Positions 27,551-36,337 are shown, counted from the first letter of the stretch. The stretch is DNA of 64,000 nt from an uncultured Oscillospiraceae bacterium (GCA_934462925.1 CAKSIT010000008.1:62001-126000); one strand, 5' to 3'. Translations and numbers: made by a program. The notes: generated by a model not told the origin, from the sequence alone.

Positions 27551-27717
27551 ACCGTCGAAAAACCCCCATACGGGGGTTTTCCGCCGAAACATCCGCACTG
27601 CGCGCACGGTTTGACGGCTTGCCGCCAAACCGCACACTTGTGCGGATAGAAGTGTTTTTTGCCTCGGGAAGCCCGAGGCAAAAAAGTTATTTCAAAGCCC
27701 GCATACGCGGGCAAAAT
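27551..27717 (+). repeat. Mosaic intergenic hairpin repeat, copy C (forward), the cleanest copy
   Basis: Modules: CCCCC/GGGGG hairpin (near 27563-27580); outer stem ATCCGCAC (27591-27598) with GTGCGGAT (27640-27647) enclosing TGCGCGCA, an inner 12-bp stem CGGTTTGACGGC (27607-27618) with GCCGCCAAACCG (27621-27632; one mismatch) and CACACTT; palindrome TTTTTTGCCTCGG/CCGAGGCAAAAAA (27655-27684); hairpin GCCCGC/GCGGGC (near 27697-27712). Direct repeats of 27 bp flank it. Confidence 0.88.
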
Positions 27718-27726
27718 TGCAAGCTA

Positions 27727-27753
27727 TTTCCCGCCGATTTTGTCGGCGGGAAT
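27727..27753 (+). repeat. Right copy of the 27-bp direct repeat flanking copy C
   Basis: Identical to 27521-27547 and followed by TTTTC, so it can serve as terminator for the LOTUS operon. The repeats bracket exactly the mosaic element plus a few bases. Confidence 0.9.
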
Positions 27754-27854
27754 TTTCTGTCCGCATAGTATGAAACATGAATTTAGCCTTGTGTCGATTT
27801 TTGGTACAATATGCAGAAAAAATGTTACAAATGATTACAGTTTCAAATACGCTA

Positions 27855-27883
27855 TTGCTTTTTCGGCAGATGTGGTGTAAAAT
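27855..27883 (+). promoter_or_regulatory. Probable promoter of the SGNH lipoprotein gene
   Basis: TTGCTT (27855-27860), 17 bp, TAAAAT (27878-27883), about 75 nt before the start codon. Confidence 0.5.
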
Positions 27884-27958
27884 ATCTATGTGGCGCTGAA
27901 AAGCACACTAAAACTAAGATTCGCCTGAATGGGCTTGACATATATTAAGAGGAACATA

Positions 27959-28867
27959 ATGAGAAAACATACATATATCGCGGCGCTTCTTGCCGCTTCG
28001 CTGCTGCTTTGCTCGTGCGCGAGCGACGAAAACGTAAACGGCGACAACTCCTTTGCGCAGGGGCTTATTCACTATGCGGGAGGGGAGAGCGCCGTTGCCG
28101 AAACGCAGGACGTTCAGTCCGAGGCGGCGCAGGCAACTACCGCGCAGCCCGCGCCCGAAACGGAAAGCGCGCAGCCCGCAGAAAGCGCGGCAGCAGAGAG
28201 CGCCGAGAGCGCGCAGCCCGCAGAAAGCGCCGAAGCCGAGGAGCTTGGCACGTTCTATTCCGAACAGTTTGCGGCGTACAAGCTGACGGATGAGGAGCGC
28301 GCGTTTATCGACCGCTCCGTGTTTGTAGGCGACAGCATTTGCAGGGGCTTTTCCGAATACAAGGTGGTAAGCAGAAAGTGCGTTTACGCGCGCGGCTCGC
28401 TTGCGGCGCGCAGCTTCTTCGACTACGCCATGTACATGGGCGACGAGGAGGTAGACTTCGCAACGGTGCTTGAACGCCGCAAGCCGCAGTTCGTGTTCCT
28501 TTCAATGGGCATGAACGACATCAACCTCACCGACGAGGAGACCTACTGCGAGAACTACCGCGCGGTGATAGACGCGGCGCTTAAGGAGAGCGGCGCGCAG
28601 GTATACGTATGCGCTATAACGCCCATAAACAGCACGTTTTCCTCGAATTACCACATAGACTGCTACAACCTTAAGCTTCAGGCGTTTATCGAGGAAACCT
28701 ACCCCGAGCGCGTGCATTTTGTGGACTTCGCAAAGCACCTAAAGGACGCCGACGGCAACCTTAAGGAGTGCTTCAACGGCGGCGACGGCATTCACCTTGC
28801 GCCTTACGCGTACTATGTGGCGCTCTGGGAGATGAACAGAACGCTTGCGGCGGACGGTTTTATTTAA
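27959..28867 (+). CDS. SGNH/GDSL-type hydrolase lipoprotein
   Basis: 302 residues from ATG 27959, preceded by AAGAGGAA; an upstream ATG at 27929 lacks a site. Lipobox in LLLCSCAS (Cys near 20), then about 80 residues of Ala/Glu/Ser/Pro repeats (AESAQPAES), a flexible wall-spanning linker. The hydrolase domain has block I VFVGDSICRG with the catalytic Ser, GMNDIN with the Asn of the oxyanion hole, and GDGIHL with the His. Surface SGNH enzymes usually remove or transfer acetyl groups on glycans; the substrate is unknown. Confidence 0.85.
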   Translation: MRKHTYIAALLAASLLLCSCASDENVNGDNSFAQGLIHYAGGESAVAETQDVQSEAAQATTAQPAPETESAQPAESAAAESAESAQPAESAEAEELGTFYSEQFAAYKLTDEERAFIDRSVFVGDSICRGFSEYKVVSRKCVYARGSLAARSFFDYAMYMGDEEVDFATVLERRKPQFVFLSMGMNDINLTDEETYCENYRAVIDAALKESGAQVYVCAITPINSTFSSNYHIDCYNLKLQAFIEETYPERVHFVDFAKHLKDADGNLKECFNGGDGIHLAPYAYYVALWEMNRTLAADGFI

Positions 28868-28953
28868 ACCGCTGCGGCGGGAAAAACCGCTGCGGCGGGA
28901 AAACCGCTGCGGCGGGAAAACCGCTGCGGCGGGAAAAACCGCTGCGGCGGGAA
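28866..28953 (+). repeat. Five tandem 17-18-bp repeats
   Basis: Five units of CCGCTGCGGCGGGAAAA with one-base variation in the A-run start inside the stop region of the SGNH gene. Partly related GCGGGA words continue to about 28985. Direct repeats without spacers; each has a CCGC/GCGG dyad. Possibly slippage-prone or a protein-binding array. Confidence 0.9.
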
Positions 28954-29050
28954 CACATCTAGGCGGGATAGTCCGTTTTGGCGGGGGATTGCCGCCCCTG
29001 CATGGTAATCGCACGGTATTTCCGCGGAAATAAACTTACGGAGAACATTG

Positions 29051-30916
29051 ATGTCTGTATACAAGAACAACGAAATGATGGCAAGGCTCGACGAGTTCCT
29101 GCCCGACATACAGCGCCCCGCGCGCTATATCGGCGGCGAGGTTGGCGCGTGCATGAAGGACAAGTCGCAGGTGGACGTGCGCTTTGCTTTCTGCTTCCCC
29201 GATACCTATGAAATAGGAATGTCGCACCTTGGCATGAAGATACTCTACGGGCTGAAAAACCGCGTGCCGAATTACTGGTGCGAGCGCGTTTTTATGCCCC
29301 TGCCCGATATGACCGAGCAGATGCGGGCGCGCGGCATACCGCTCTACGCGCTCGAGAGCCTTGACCCTATAAAGGAGTTCGACTTTATCGGCTTTACCAT
29401 ACAGTACGAGATGTGCTACACCACCATTCTCGAAATGCTGGACCTTGCGGGCGTACCCGTGCTGTCGCGCGAGAGGACGGCGCTCACGCCGCTTGTAGTG
29501 GCGGGCGGCCCGTGCGTGTGCAACCCCGAGCCGCTTGCGGATTTTATCGACCTGTTCATCATCGGCGAGGGCGAGGAGGTAAACCTTGAGCTTATGGCGC
29601 TTATGGAGCGCTGCAAGCGCGAAAACGCCTCAAAGGCGGACTTCCTTAAGCGCGCCGCGCAGATAGAGGGAATATACGTTCCCTCGCTTTACGACGTAAC
29701 GTACAACGCCGACGGCACGGTAAAGGCGATAACGCCGCGCGACGGCGCGCCCGCGCAGGTAAAAAAGCGCATAATAGAGGACTTCGACAAGGTGTACGCG
29801 CCCGACAATTTCGTTGTGCCGTTCACGGGGATAGTCCACGACCGCGCCGTGGTAGAGGTGCTGCGCGGCTGCATTCGCGGCTGCCGCTTCTGTCAGGCGG
29901 GGTATATTTACAGGCCGTTCCGCGAAAAGGGCAAGGATACCATTCTTGCGCAGACAAGGGCGCTTTGTGAAAACACGGGCTACGACGAGGTGTCGCTCTC
30001 GTCGCTCTCCACGGGCGACTACAGCGACATAGAGGGGCTGCTGGACGAGCTTACCGACTACACTAACGCCGAGGGAATAAACCTTTCGCTGCCGTCGCTG
30101 CGCGTAGACCGCTTCAGCGACGAAATGCTCAAAAAAATAAGCGGCGTGCGCAGGAGCGGGCTTACGTTCGCGCCCGAGGCAGGCTCGCAAAGGCTCAGGG
30201 ACGTTATAAACAAGAACGTTACCGAAAAGAACGTTATGGACAGCGTGAAGATAGCGTTCGAGGGCGGGTATACCGCGATAAAGCTCTATTTCATGCTGGG
30301 GCTTCCCACCGAAACGGAAAAGGACGTGGAGGGGATATTCGACCTTGCAAAGGCGGTTATAGAGCAGTTTTACGCAACGCCTAACCATGCGAAGGGCAAG
30401 CCCTCGGTGTCGGTGTCGCTTTCAACGTTTATACCAAAGCCGTTCACCGCGTTCGAGTTTGAGCCGCAGGCGGACGAGGACACGATACGTTCCCGCCAGA
30501 AGCACCTTATGGACTACGCGGACGACCGCAAGATAACGATATCCCGCTCGAAGTACGACACCTCTCTTGCAGAGGCGGTGCTTGCGCGCGGCGACAGACG
30601 CGTTGGGCGCGCGATATACGCGGCATGGAAAAAGGGCTGCTTTCTCGACGGGTGGGAGGAGTACTTCGACTTTGCAAAGTGGAAGCAGGCGTTCGAGGAG
30701 TGCGGGCTTGACATGAGCTTTTACGCGAACCGCCGCCGCCCCTACGACGAAGTAGCGCCGTGGAGTCACATAAATATGCTGGTAAGCCGCGAGTTCCTTA
30801 TCGAGGAGAACAAGCGCGCGCACGCGGGCGTATGCACGCCAAACTGCCGCGAGAAATGCTCGAATTGCGGCGTTATACGAAACGTAGGCGCAGGGCCTTG
30901 CGCGAAGATACGCTGA
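29051..30916 (+). CDS. B12-binding/radical SAM protein of the TIGR03960 family
   Basis: 621 residues. N-terminal cobalamin-binding-like domain (about 50-190), radical SAM core with CxxxCxxC in VLRGCIRGCRFCQAG near residue 280, and a C-terminal Cys-rich end (CTPNCREKCSNCGV) that could bind a second cluster. TIGR03960 proteins almost always precede a DUF2344 partner, as here; the partners are thought to modify RNA or a ribosomal component, unproven. ATG 29051 follows ACGGAGA. In many relatives RNase G and the L21-L27 genes come next; here they do not. Confidence 0.88.
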   Translation: MSVYKNNEMMARLDEFLPDIQRPARYIGGEVGACMKDKSQVDVRFAFCFPDTYEIGMSHLGMKILYGLKNRVPNYWCERVFMPLPDMTEQMRARGIPLYALESLDPIKEFDFIGFTIQYEMCYTTILEMLDLAGVPVLSRERTALTPLVVAGGPCVCNPEPLADFIDLFIIGEGEEVNLELMALMERCKRENASKADFLKRAAQIEGIYVPSLYDVTYNADGTVKAITPRDGAPAQVKKRIIEDFDKVYAPDNFVVPFTGIVHDRAVVEVLRGCIRGCRFCQAGYIYRPFREKGKDTILAQTRALCENTGYDEVSLSSLSTGDYSDIEGLLDELTDYTNAEGINLSLPSLRVDRFSDEMLKKISGVRRSGLTFAPEAGSQRLRDVINKNVTEKNVMDSVKIAFEGGYTAIKLYFMLGLPTETEKDVEGIFDLAKAVIEQFYATPNHAKGKPSVSVSLSTFIPKPFTAFEFEPQADEDTIRSRQKHLMDYADDRKITISRSKYDTSLAEAVLARGDRRVGRAIYAAWKKGCFLDGWEEYFDFAKWKQAFEECGLDMSFYANRRRPYDEVAPWSHINMLVSREFLIEENKRAHAGVCTPNCREKCSNCGVIRNVGAGPCAKIR

Positions 30917-30929
30917 GAGGGGGAGAGCT

Positions 30930-31562
30930 ATGCCGCAGGTAAACACAAGGGTGTTCTATTCCAAGCTTGACAGGGCGAAATACATTTCCGCGCTCGACCT
31001 TAACAACTGCGTGATACGCGCGATACGGCGCAGCCGTCTGCCCGTGTGGAAAACGCAGGGTTTCAACCCGCACACATATGTGGCGTTTATGCTGCCGCTG
31101 TCGCTGGGGCAGGAGGGCGAGCATGAGGCTATGGACTTCCGCCTGCTCGGGGATATACCGCCCGAGGAGGTAATAGAGCGCCTTAACGCGTCGCTGCCGC
31201 CCGACATAAGGGCAAAGGAAGTGGCCGTGCCGCAGTACAAGTATCAGGACATCACCGCCGCGCGCTACCGCGTCGAGGGCGCGCCCGAGCGGGAGCGCTT
31301 CGCGGAGTTTATGGCAAGCCCCGAGATACTGACCGAGAAAAAGACGAAAAAGGGCGTAATAACCGTAGACATAAAGCCGCTTGTGGAGCTGTGGGAGTAC
31401 GACGGCGCGAACCTGTTCCTGAAGCTGCCTGCGGGCAGCGAGTTCAGCGTGAACCCCGCGCTGCTTCTCGGCGCGTTTTCCGCGCAGACGGGAACGGCGC
31501 TCGCACGGCCGCGTATAGTCCGCACGAACACGTATATTGCCGACGGAACGGAGTTCCGCTGA
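30930..31562 (+). CDS. DUF2344 (TIGR03936) protein, partner of the radical SAM gene
   Basis: 210 residues; starts 13 nt after the radical SAM gene behind GGGGGAG. TRVFYSKLDRAKYISALDL and GFNPHTYVAFMLPLSLG are typical of the family, which occurs as a separate gene or fused to the TIGR03960 protein. Role unknown; co-transcription is likely. Confidence 0.85.
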   Translation: MPQVNTRVFYSKLDRAKYISALDLNNCVIRAIRRSRLPVWKTQGFNPHTYVAFMLPLSLGQEGEHEAMDFRLLGDIPPEEVIERLNASLPPDIRAKEVAVPQYKYQDITAARYRVEGAPERERFAEFMASPEILTEKKTKKGVITVDIKPLVELWEYDGANLFLKLPAGSEFSVNPALLLGAFSAQTGTALARPRIVRTNTYIADGTEFR

Positions 31563-31613
31563 CAAAAAGGCGAAAAATGACGAAAAGAGCCGTCCGAAAG
31601 TTGACGACCCCTA

Positions 31614-31642
31614 TTGCAATTTCCCGCGCAAGGTTGTATAAT
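31614..31642 (+). promoter_or_regulatory. Promoter of the membrane SGNH operon
   Basis: TTGCAA (31614-31619), 17 bp, TATAAT (31637-31642). Confidence 0.75.
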
Positions 31643-31704
31643 TAACAAAGGCGTATCGCACGCCCGCAATCTTCGCGGCACTTTGATATGACGGAGGTGC
31701 GCGT

Positions 31705-32658
31705 ATGGCTAAACCAAAGCTCCCGCGCTATATTGTAATACTTAATATAATTATGGTGGTGCTTATCCTTGTGATATGCGCGCTGGCGTTCTCGCTCGCG
31801 TATTCCGCGCTTAAGCCCGAGGAAAGCGTACCCGAACCCACCGTGCAGACCGAGGAAACCGAGCAGACCGCCGAAACGGTGGAGCAGGTGACCACCGCGG
31901 CGACTACCACCACGCGAATGTCGGTATCCATGACCAAGCGCACGACAGAGCCTGTCGAAACGCTGCCGCCCGAAACCAAGCCGCAGGAAACACAGGACGA
32001 AACATCCGCGCCCACCGAGCAGGCGGGTGAAAGCTCAGAAACGTCCGCCGCGCAGACGAGCGAGGTTTCAACGCGCTTTGACAAGAGCTTCTTTGAGAAC
32101 GACCTGTTTATAGGCGACAGCATTTCCACGGGGCTTTACCTTTACGGCAAGCTTGACGGAAAGAATGTTGCCGCAAGCGTAGGCTACACGCCCTACAAGG
32201 CGTATTCCACGGCGGTGGAGCTTTACGACGGCACGACGCGCACCGCGCTTGAATACGCGGAATCCATGCAGCCAAAGCGCATTTTCATAATGCTGGGTTC
32301 TAACGGCATGGCTTCCACAGGCGACATGACCGCAATGCAGGATACCTACAGCACGCTGCTGGACAAGCTTGCGGCGGCGTGTCCCGCAAGCGATATCTAC
32401 TGCCTGTCGGTATCCCCCGTAACGGCGGACAGCACGGCTGCGGCTTCGGGCGGAATCACCAACGATACAATAAAGAGCTTTAACGCATATATTGAAAAGC
32501 TCTGCGGGGAAAAGAAGCTTCGCTACTTCGATATTTATTCGCTGCTTGTAGATGAAAACGGATATTTCAGCAGCGAGTACGCCGAGGTGGACGGGCTGCA
32601 TTTCCTCGGAAAGACCTACGATGTCATGCTCGGCTACATAGAAAGCGAGCTGTCATAA
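31705..32658 (+). CDS. Membrane-anchored SGNH-type hydrolase
   Basis: 317 residues; ATG 31705 follows GGAGGTG. One N-terminal membrane helix (about 9-33, IVILNIIMVVLILVICALA), a Thr/Glu/Pro-rich stalk to about residue 120, then an SGNH domain: FIGDSISTG with the catalytic Ser, MLGSNGM and DGLHFLG with the His. The two following small genes (DUF4358 and a membrane protein) lie on the same transcript; SGNH plus DUF4358 sets in Clostridia often go with glycan O-acetylation, but no MBOAT acetyltransferase is present here. Confidence 0.82.
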   Translation: MAKPKLPRYIVILNIIMVVLILVICALAFSLAYSALKPEESVPEPTVQTEETEQTAETVEQVTTAATTTTRMSVSMTKRTTEPVETLPPETKPQETQDETSAPTEQAGESSETSAAQTSEVSTRFDKSFFENDLFIGDSISTGLYLYGKLDGKNVAASVGYTPYKAYSTAVELYDGTTRTALEYAESMQPKRIFIMLGSNGMASTGDMTAMQDTYSTLLDKLAAACPASDIYCLSVSPVTADSTAAASGGITNDTIKSFNAYIEKLCGEKKLRYFDIYSLLVDENGYFSSEYAEVDGLHFLGKTYDVMLGYIESELS

Positions 32659-32682
32659 ACGCTTTAGAGAAAGGACACTATT

Positions 32683-33174
32683 ATGAAGAAGATAGCTATT
32701 GCAGCCGCTGCGCTGCTCTGCTGTGCGGCTCTTGCAGGCTGCGGCGGCAATAAGGATTCGGGAAGCACGGCTGACGTAAGCAGCACGGCGAGCGCTGCGC
32801 TCACCCCTGCGGAGAAAACGCAGAAGGTGCTTGACGAGGTAACCCACCCCGAGCTTGTCGAGGTAACATCGGACAGGCTGTCGGCGTACTACGGCTTTGA
32901 GAGCGACAAGGTAACGGAGTTTTCCGCGTATATATGCGGCTCGGGCGCAATGCCCGACGAGCTTGGCGTATTTGTTGCAGCAAACGAGGACGCCGCAGCG
33001 GAGATAGAAACCGCGCTCAACGACCGCATTGCAAAGCAGAAAGATACCTTTACCGACTACACCCCCGCAGAGATGTACAAGTTTGACGACTGCTTTGTAA
33101 CAAAGAGCGGCACAACGGTGTGCTACGCGGTATGCGCAGACAACGCTTCCGCGCAGGAGATACTGCAGGGCTGA
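32683..33174 (+). CDS. DUF4358 lipoprotein
   Basis: 163 residues; ATG 32683 follows AAAGGAC. Lipobox LAGC (Cys near 20), short linker, then a DUF4358 domain (LSAYYGFESDKVTEFSAYIC, then GVFVAANEDAAAEIETALNDR). Function unknown. It sits 24 nt after the SGNH gene. Confidence 0.8.
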   Translation: MKKIAIAAAALLCCAALAGCGGNKDSGSTADVSSTASAALTPAEKTQKVLDEVTHPELVEVTSDRLSAYYGFESDKVTEFSAYICGSGAMPDELGVFVAANEDAAAEIETALNDRIAKQKDTFTDYTPAEMYKFDDCFVTKSGTTVCYAVCADNASAQEILQG

Positions 33175-33192
33175 TAAAACGGAGGAACGTAT

Positions 33193-33567
33193 ATGCTTAT
33201 TGAGTGCGCTGTAATTGCGGGCATAATGCTCGCGATGTCCGTTATATTCTTTATGAAGAAGCGCGTAAGCTGGGCGCTCGCAACGCTGCCGCTGACAATA
33301 GTGCCGTTGGCGGAGCTGCTGCTGGCGTGGCTGTTCGTGCGGGTGTTCAGGTTTCAGATAAGCGTGTACTGGGGTATGTTCGGGCTGGTGTGCGCGGTGG
33401 CGGTGTCCTGCGTGTGGATAGGCATTGCAGCGGGAACGCTCGAACATAAGGGTTCAAAGGCGACCTACATCGGCGTTGCCAACGCGTTCAATATAGCGCT
33501 TGCGGCGATACTCATAAACGATATGCTGTCAACGCTTGAGGAATATGGCGCAATGCTCGGGCAATAA
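33193..33567 (+). CDS. Small four-helix membrane protein
   Basis: 124 residues; ATG 33193 follows GGAGG, 18 nt after the lipoprotein gene. About four hydrophobic segments (near 2-19, 28-47, 57-80 and 94-109). No family recognised. Probably the last gene of the SGNH/DUF4358 operon, as a strong terminator follows. Confidence 0.65.
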   Translation: MLIECAVIAGIMLAMSVIFFMKKRVSWALATLPLTIVPLAELLLAWLFVRVFRFQISVYWGMFGLVCAVAVSCVWIGIAAGTLEHKGSKATYIGVANAFNIALAAILINDMLSTLEEYGAMLGQ

Positions 33568-33583
33568 AATAATACAAAGCGAA

Positions 33584-33615
33584 CCCCCGCACGTTACAAC
33601 GTGCGGGGGATTTTT
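33584..33615. terminator. Bidirectional terminator between convergent genes
   Basis: CCCCCGCACGTT (33584-33595) pairs with AACGTGCGGGGG, followed by ATTTTT on the plus strand; it separates the SGNH operon from hydF. Confidence 0.9.
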
Positions 33616-33623
33616 GTTGTGAC

Positions 33624-34826
33624 TTACGACCTTGCGCGCTCCTCGAGCGCCGCAATGCAGTCAACGCTGCGCGAGAGAATGCCGTTTATATGCGCGATAA
33701 GCGTGCCGTAGTTGGTGAACGGCACACCCTGCTCAAGCGTGCTGCGCATACGGTGCAGCACTTCTCTTTCGCCGAGCATACACCCGCCGCAGTGAACCAC
33801 CGCCGCGTAGCCCGCCAAATCCTCGGGGAACTCCCTGCCCGAGCAGAACTCGTAGCGCAGCTCCTTTCCCGTAAAGCCGTTTATCCAGCGCGGCAGCTTT
33901 ACAGAGCCTATGTCGCTGCATTGGCGGTGGTGCGTGCAGCCCTCGGCTATAAGCACCCTGTCGCCGTCCTTAAGCGCTTCAAGCGCGCGCGTTCCCTTTA
34001 CCGCGGTATCGAGAAAGCCCTTGTAGCGCGCCATGAGTATCGAAAAGGACGTGAGCGGAATCTCCTGCGGCACTGCCTGCGACACAAACGCGAACGCCTG
34101 ACTGTCGGTAACAACCACGGCGGGCGCTTTGGCAAGCGAGCGCAGGGTCTGCTCAAGCTCCGTTTCGCGACAGACCATGTTTACAGCGCCCGCGTCAAGC
34201 ACGTCGCGTATCGTCTGCACCTGCGGAAGTATCATGCGCCCCCTTGGCGCGGCCTCGTCAATGGGCGTTACAAGCACGGCGATATCGCCCGCGCGCAGCA
34301 GGTCGCCTATAATGCGCCGCCCGCCGCCCTCGGGCGCGAGGTGCGCAAGCTTCTCCTTAAGCGCGTTTATGTTTGTGCCGTCCTTTGCGCTGACGGAGAT
34401 GGAATCGGCGGTTTCTGGCAGGGGAGAAGCGCACAGGTCGCTTTTGCTGTAGACGATTATGTATGGCAGCTCCTTCTCCTTGAAAAGGCGCAGCAGCTCC
34501 CTGTCGCAGTCGTTAAGCCCCTGCGAGCCGTCCGCTACAAGCACGGCTATGTCCGCGCGGTTGAGCGTTTCGCGCGTTTTTTTCACGCGCTTTTCGCCAA
34601 GCTCGCCGCTGTCGTCAAAGCCGGGCGTGTCTATTATCACGACAGGTCCGAGCGGCAGCAGCTCCATTGCCTTGCTTACGGGGTCTGTGGTAGTGCCGAG
34701 CGCCTCTGACACCACGGACAGCTCCTGCCCCGTTACGGCGTTCACAAGGCTTGACTTGCCCGCGTTGCGGCAGCCGAAAAACGCGATATTAACGCGGTTT
34801 GCCGAGGGTGTTGAGTTCAAGTCCAT
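33624..34826 (-). CDS. hydF: [FeFe]-hydrogenase maturation GTPase HydF
   Basis: 400 residues. GTPase domain with G1 FFGCRNAGKSS near residue 17, G3 DTPGFDDSG and G4 YSKSDL; C-terminal cluster-binding domain with EGCTHHRQC near residue 300 and HCGGCML near 350, the C-x-H ... H-C-x-x-C pattern of HydF. HydF is the scaffold that delivers the diiron subcluster to apo-hydrogenase; HydE and HydG are not in this window. ATG 34826 follows AGGAGGTT. Its presence agrees with the hydrogenase genes at 41.9-46.2 kb. Confidence 0.95.
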   Translation of the reverse strand: MDLNSTPSANRVNIAFFGCRNAGKSSLVNAVTGQELSVVSEALGTTTDPVSKAMELLPLGPVVIIDTPGFDDSGELGEKRVKKTRETLNRADIAVLVADGSQGLNDCDRELLRLFKEKELPYIIVYSKSDLCASPLPETADSISVSAKDGTNINALKEKLAHLAPEGGGRRIIGDLLRAGDIAVLVTPIDEAAPRGRMILPQVQTIRDVLDAGAVNMVCRETELEQTLRSLAKAPAVVVTDSQAFAFVSQAVPQEIPLTSFSILMARYKGFLDTAVKGTRALEALKDGDRVLIAEGCTHHRQCSDIGSVKLPRWINGFTGKELRYEFCSGREFPEDLAGYAAVVHCGGCMLGEREVLHRMRSTLEQGVPFTNYGTLIAHINGILSRSVDCIAALEERARS

Positions 34827-34921
34827 AATAACCTCCTGTTTTAAGGCGCAGGTTTTTCTCTCTGCCTGCGGCTTTATCGTTGGAATAATTATCCTGCCCC
34901 TTTATATCCCGCTGCTTCTCT

Positions 34922-35392
34922 TTAATCTGTTTTTTCTACGGCAAGAATCGGGTAGCCGTCCATATACGGCTTTACCATATCGGGGTGAAGCCGCGCGGTG
35001 CTGAACAGCAAATCCGCGAACCCGTTCTCGTTCAGAAACTGCACGAGCGTTTCGAGTGGGAGCGCGAAAACCGCGCTGCACACGGGCGACACCGTAATAA
35101 CGCGCCTGCCCGCAAGGTCGTTCACCCTGAACGGCCACACGCGGCAGTCGAACGGCTTTTCGTCGCCAAGCGCGCAGCCGTTCTCGCCCGCCATAGGACA
35201 CATCACGATTTTATCGCCGTCGAACGCCATGTCGAAAACGTACTCGCTCCCGCGCGGTACAAGCTTCGCGCCGCCGAGCTTGTCCTTTAGCTCGGGGAAT
35301 ATCAGCGGTATCTCCCACTTGTCGCCCTCTGTAAAGCCGCAGCAAATGCGGCATTTCGCGCAGGTATCGCGCGAGAGAATCTTTTTAAGCAT
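34922..35392 (-). CDS. YkgJ-family cysteine-cluster protein
   Basis: 156 residues; ATG 35392 follows GAGGTGAG, 15 nt after the CAP gene. Cysteines in CAKCRICCGF (near 12-19), MCPMAGENGC, DCRVWPF and VSPVC fit the YkgJ/UPF0153 family, predicted to bind zinc or an iron-sulfur cluster. Role unknown. It sits between the CAP-domain gene and hydF on the same strand. Confidence 0.8.
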   Translation of the reverse strand: MLKKILSRDTCAKCRICCGFTEGDKWEIPLIFPELKDKLGGAKLVPRGSEYVFDMAFDGDKIVMCPMAGENGCALGDEKPFDCRVWPFRVNDLAGRRVITVSPVCSAVFALPLETLVQFLNENGFADLLFSTARLHPDMVKPYMDGYPILAVEKTD

Positions 35393-35407
35393 ACGCTCAC
35401 CTCTGTG

Positions 35408-36337
35408 TTAATCTCCGATAAACAGCTGCGTCCAGTAGCCGCAGTAGCCGTTGTGATAGTAACCTATGCCTATGTATTTCATCTCCGGGTCGAGAATGTT
35501 CTTTCGGTGGGCGTAGTCCGCAAGCCACGAGTCGAGCGCCTGCCGCGCGGTCATGTGGTAGTAGCAGATGTTTTCCGCGCGTGAGCTGCGCTTAAGCCCC
35601 GCCTCAGTCAGAAGCGCTTCCCACTTTGTGCCGTCCGCGCGCCAATGCGAGAAGTACGACGAGCATTCCACCGCGCGCCGCTGCGCTATCGCGGAAAGCT
35701 CGGGCAGCTCGGTAAGCGGGGAAAGCCCGTATTTCGCGCGCTCCTCGTTCACAAGCTCGAAAAGCTCCTGCCGCTCGGCTTCGTCGTAAACGTCGGCGCT
35801 TATCACATATTTACGCGTGATAACAGCGCTTTTTGCAAGTCCCTTTTTAACGGCGAAAAACCGCAGGGTCGCGCTTTCGCCTATGGCAATGGGCTTTGTG
35901 TATTTTGCGGATTTTTTGGTGGGCTTAGAGCCGTCCGTGGTGTAGTATATCGTGCAGCCCTTTTCGCAGGTGAGTCTTACGCTCTGCGCGCTGCCGTACG
36001 TTCCCGAAGCGAGAGAAGCCGAGGGAGCGGGCGTTCTTATTTTTATATCGAGAACCTCCACGTCGGAGAGCGCGCCGTCCTCCATAGCCGCCGCGCGTAT
36101 TTCCGTGCTGCATTCCACAACAATGGGAACGCCGTCGTACACGGGGCTTTCGGCTGTGGGGTCTGTGCCGTCGGTGGTGAAATGCACCTCGCCGCCCTCA
36201 ATGCGCACCAGCTGCGTGGTGGAGTACGTACCACTGTCGTGCGAGAACAGCCCCTGCGCCCCCGCCTGCACGCCTCCAAACGCGCCGAGCGCCACTATCG
36301 CCCCGAATGCGAGCGCAGAAATAAGCCCATGCTTCAA
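35408..36337 (-). CDS. Secreted CAP (SCP/PR-1) domain protein with chitobiase/Fn3-type modules
   Basis: 309 residues from TTG 36337, preceded by AAAGGACG; an ATG at 36400 and longer versions run back through the mosaic repeat and lack a ribosome site. Signal peptide LISALAFGAIVALGAFGG, then two beta modules with HFTTDGTDPTAESPVYDG and IYYTTDGSKPTKKSAKYTKP, then a CAP domain (LFELVNEERAKYGLSPLTEL, SSYFSHWRADG, AENICYYH, DYAHRKNIL). Bacterial CAP proteins such as YkwD are surface proteins of unclear activity. The modules are closely like those in the transglutaminase-like protein at 15987-17582. Confidence 0.85.
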   Translation of the reverse strand: MKHGLISALAFGAIVALGAFGGVQAGAQGLFSHDSGTYSTTQLVRIEGGEVHFTTDGTDPTAESPVYDGVPIVVECSTEIRAAAMEDGALSDVEVLDIKIRTPAPSASLASGTYGSAQSVRLTCEKGCTIYYTTDGSKPTKKSAKYTKPIAIGESATLRFFAVKKGLAKSAVITRKYVISADVYDEAERQELFELVNEERAKYGLSPLTELPELSAIAQRRAVECSSYFSHWRADGTKWEALLTEAGLKRSSRAENICYYHMTARQALDSWLADYAHRKNILDPEMKYIGIGYYHNGYCGYWTQLFIGD

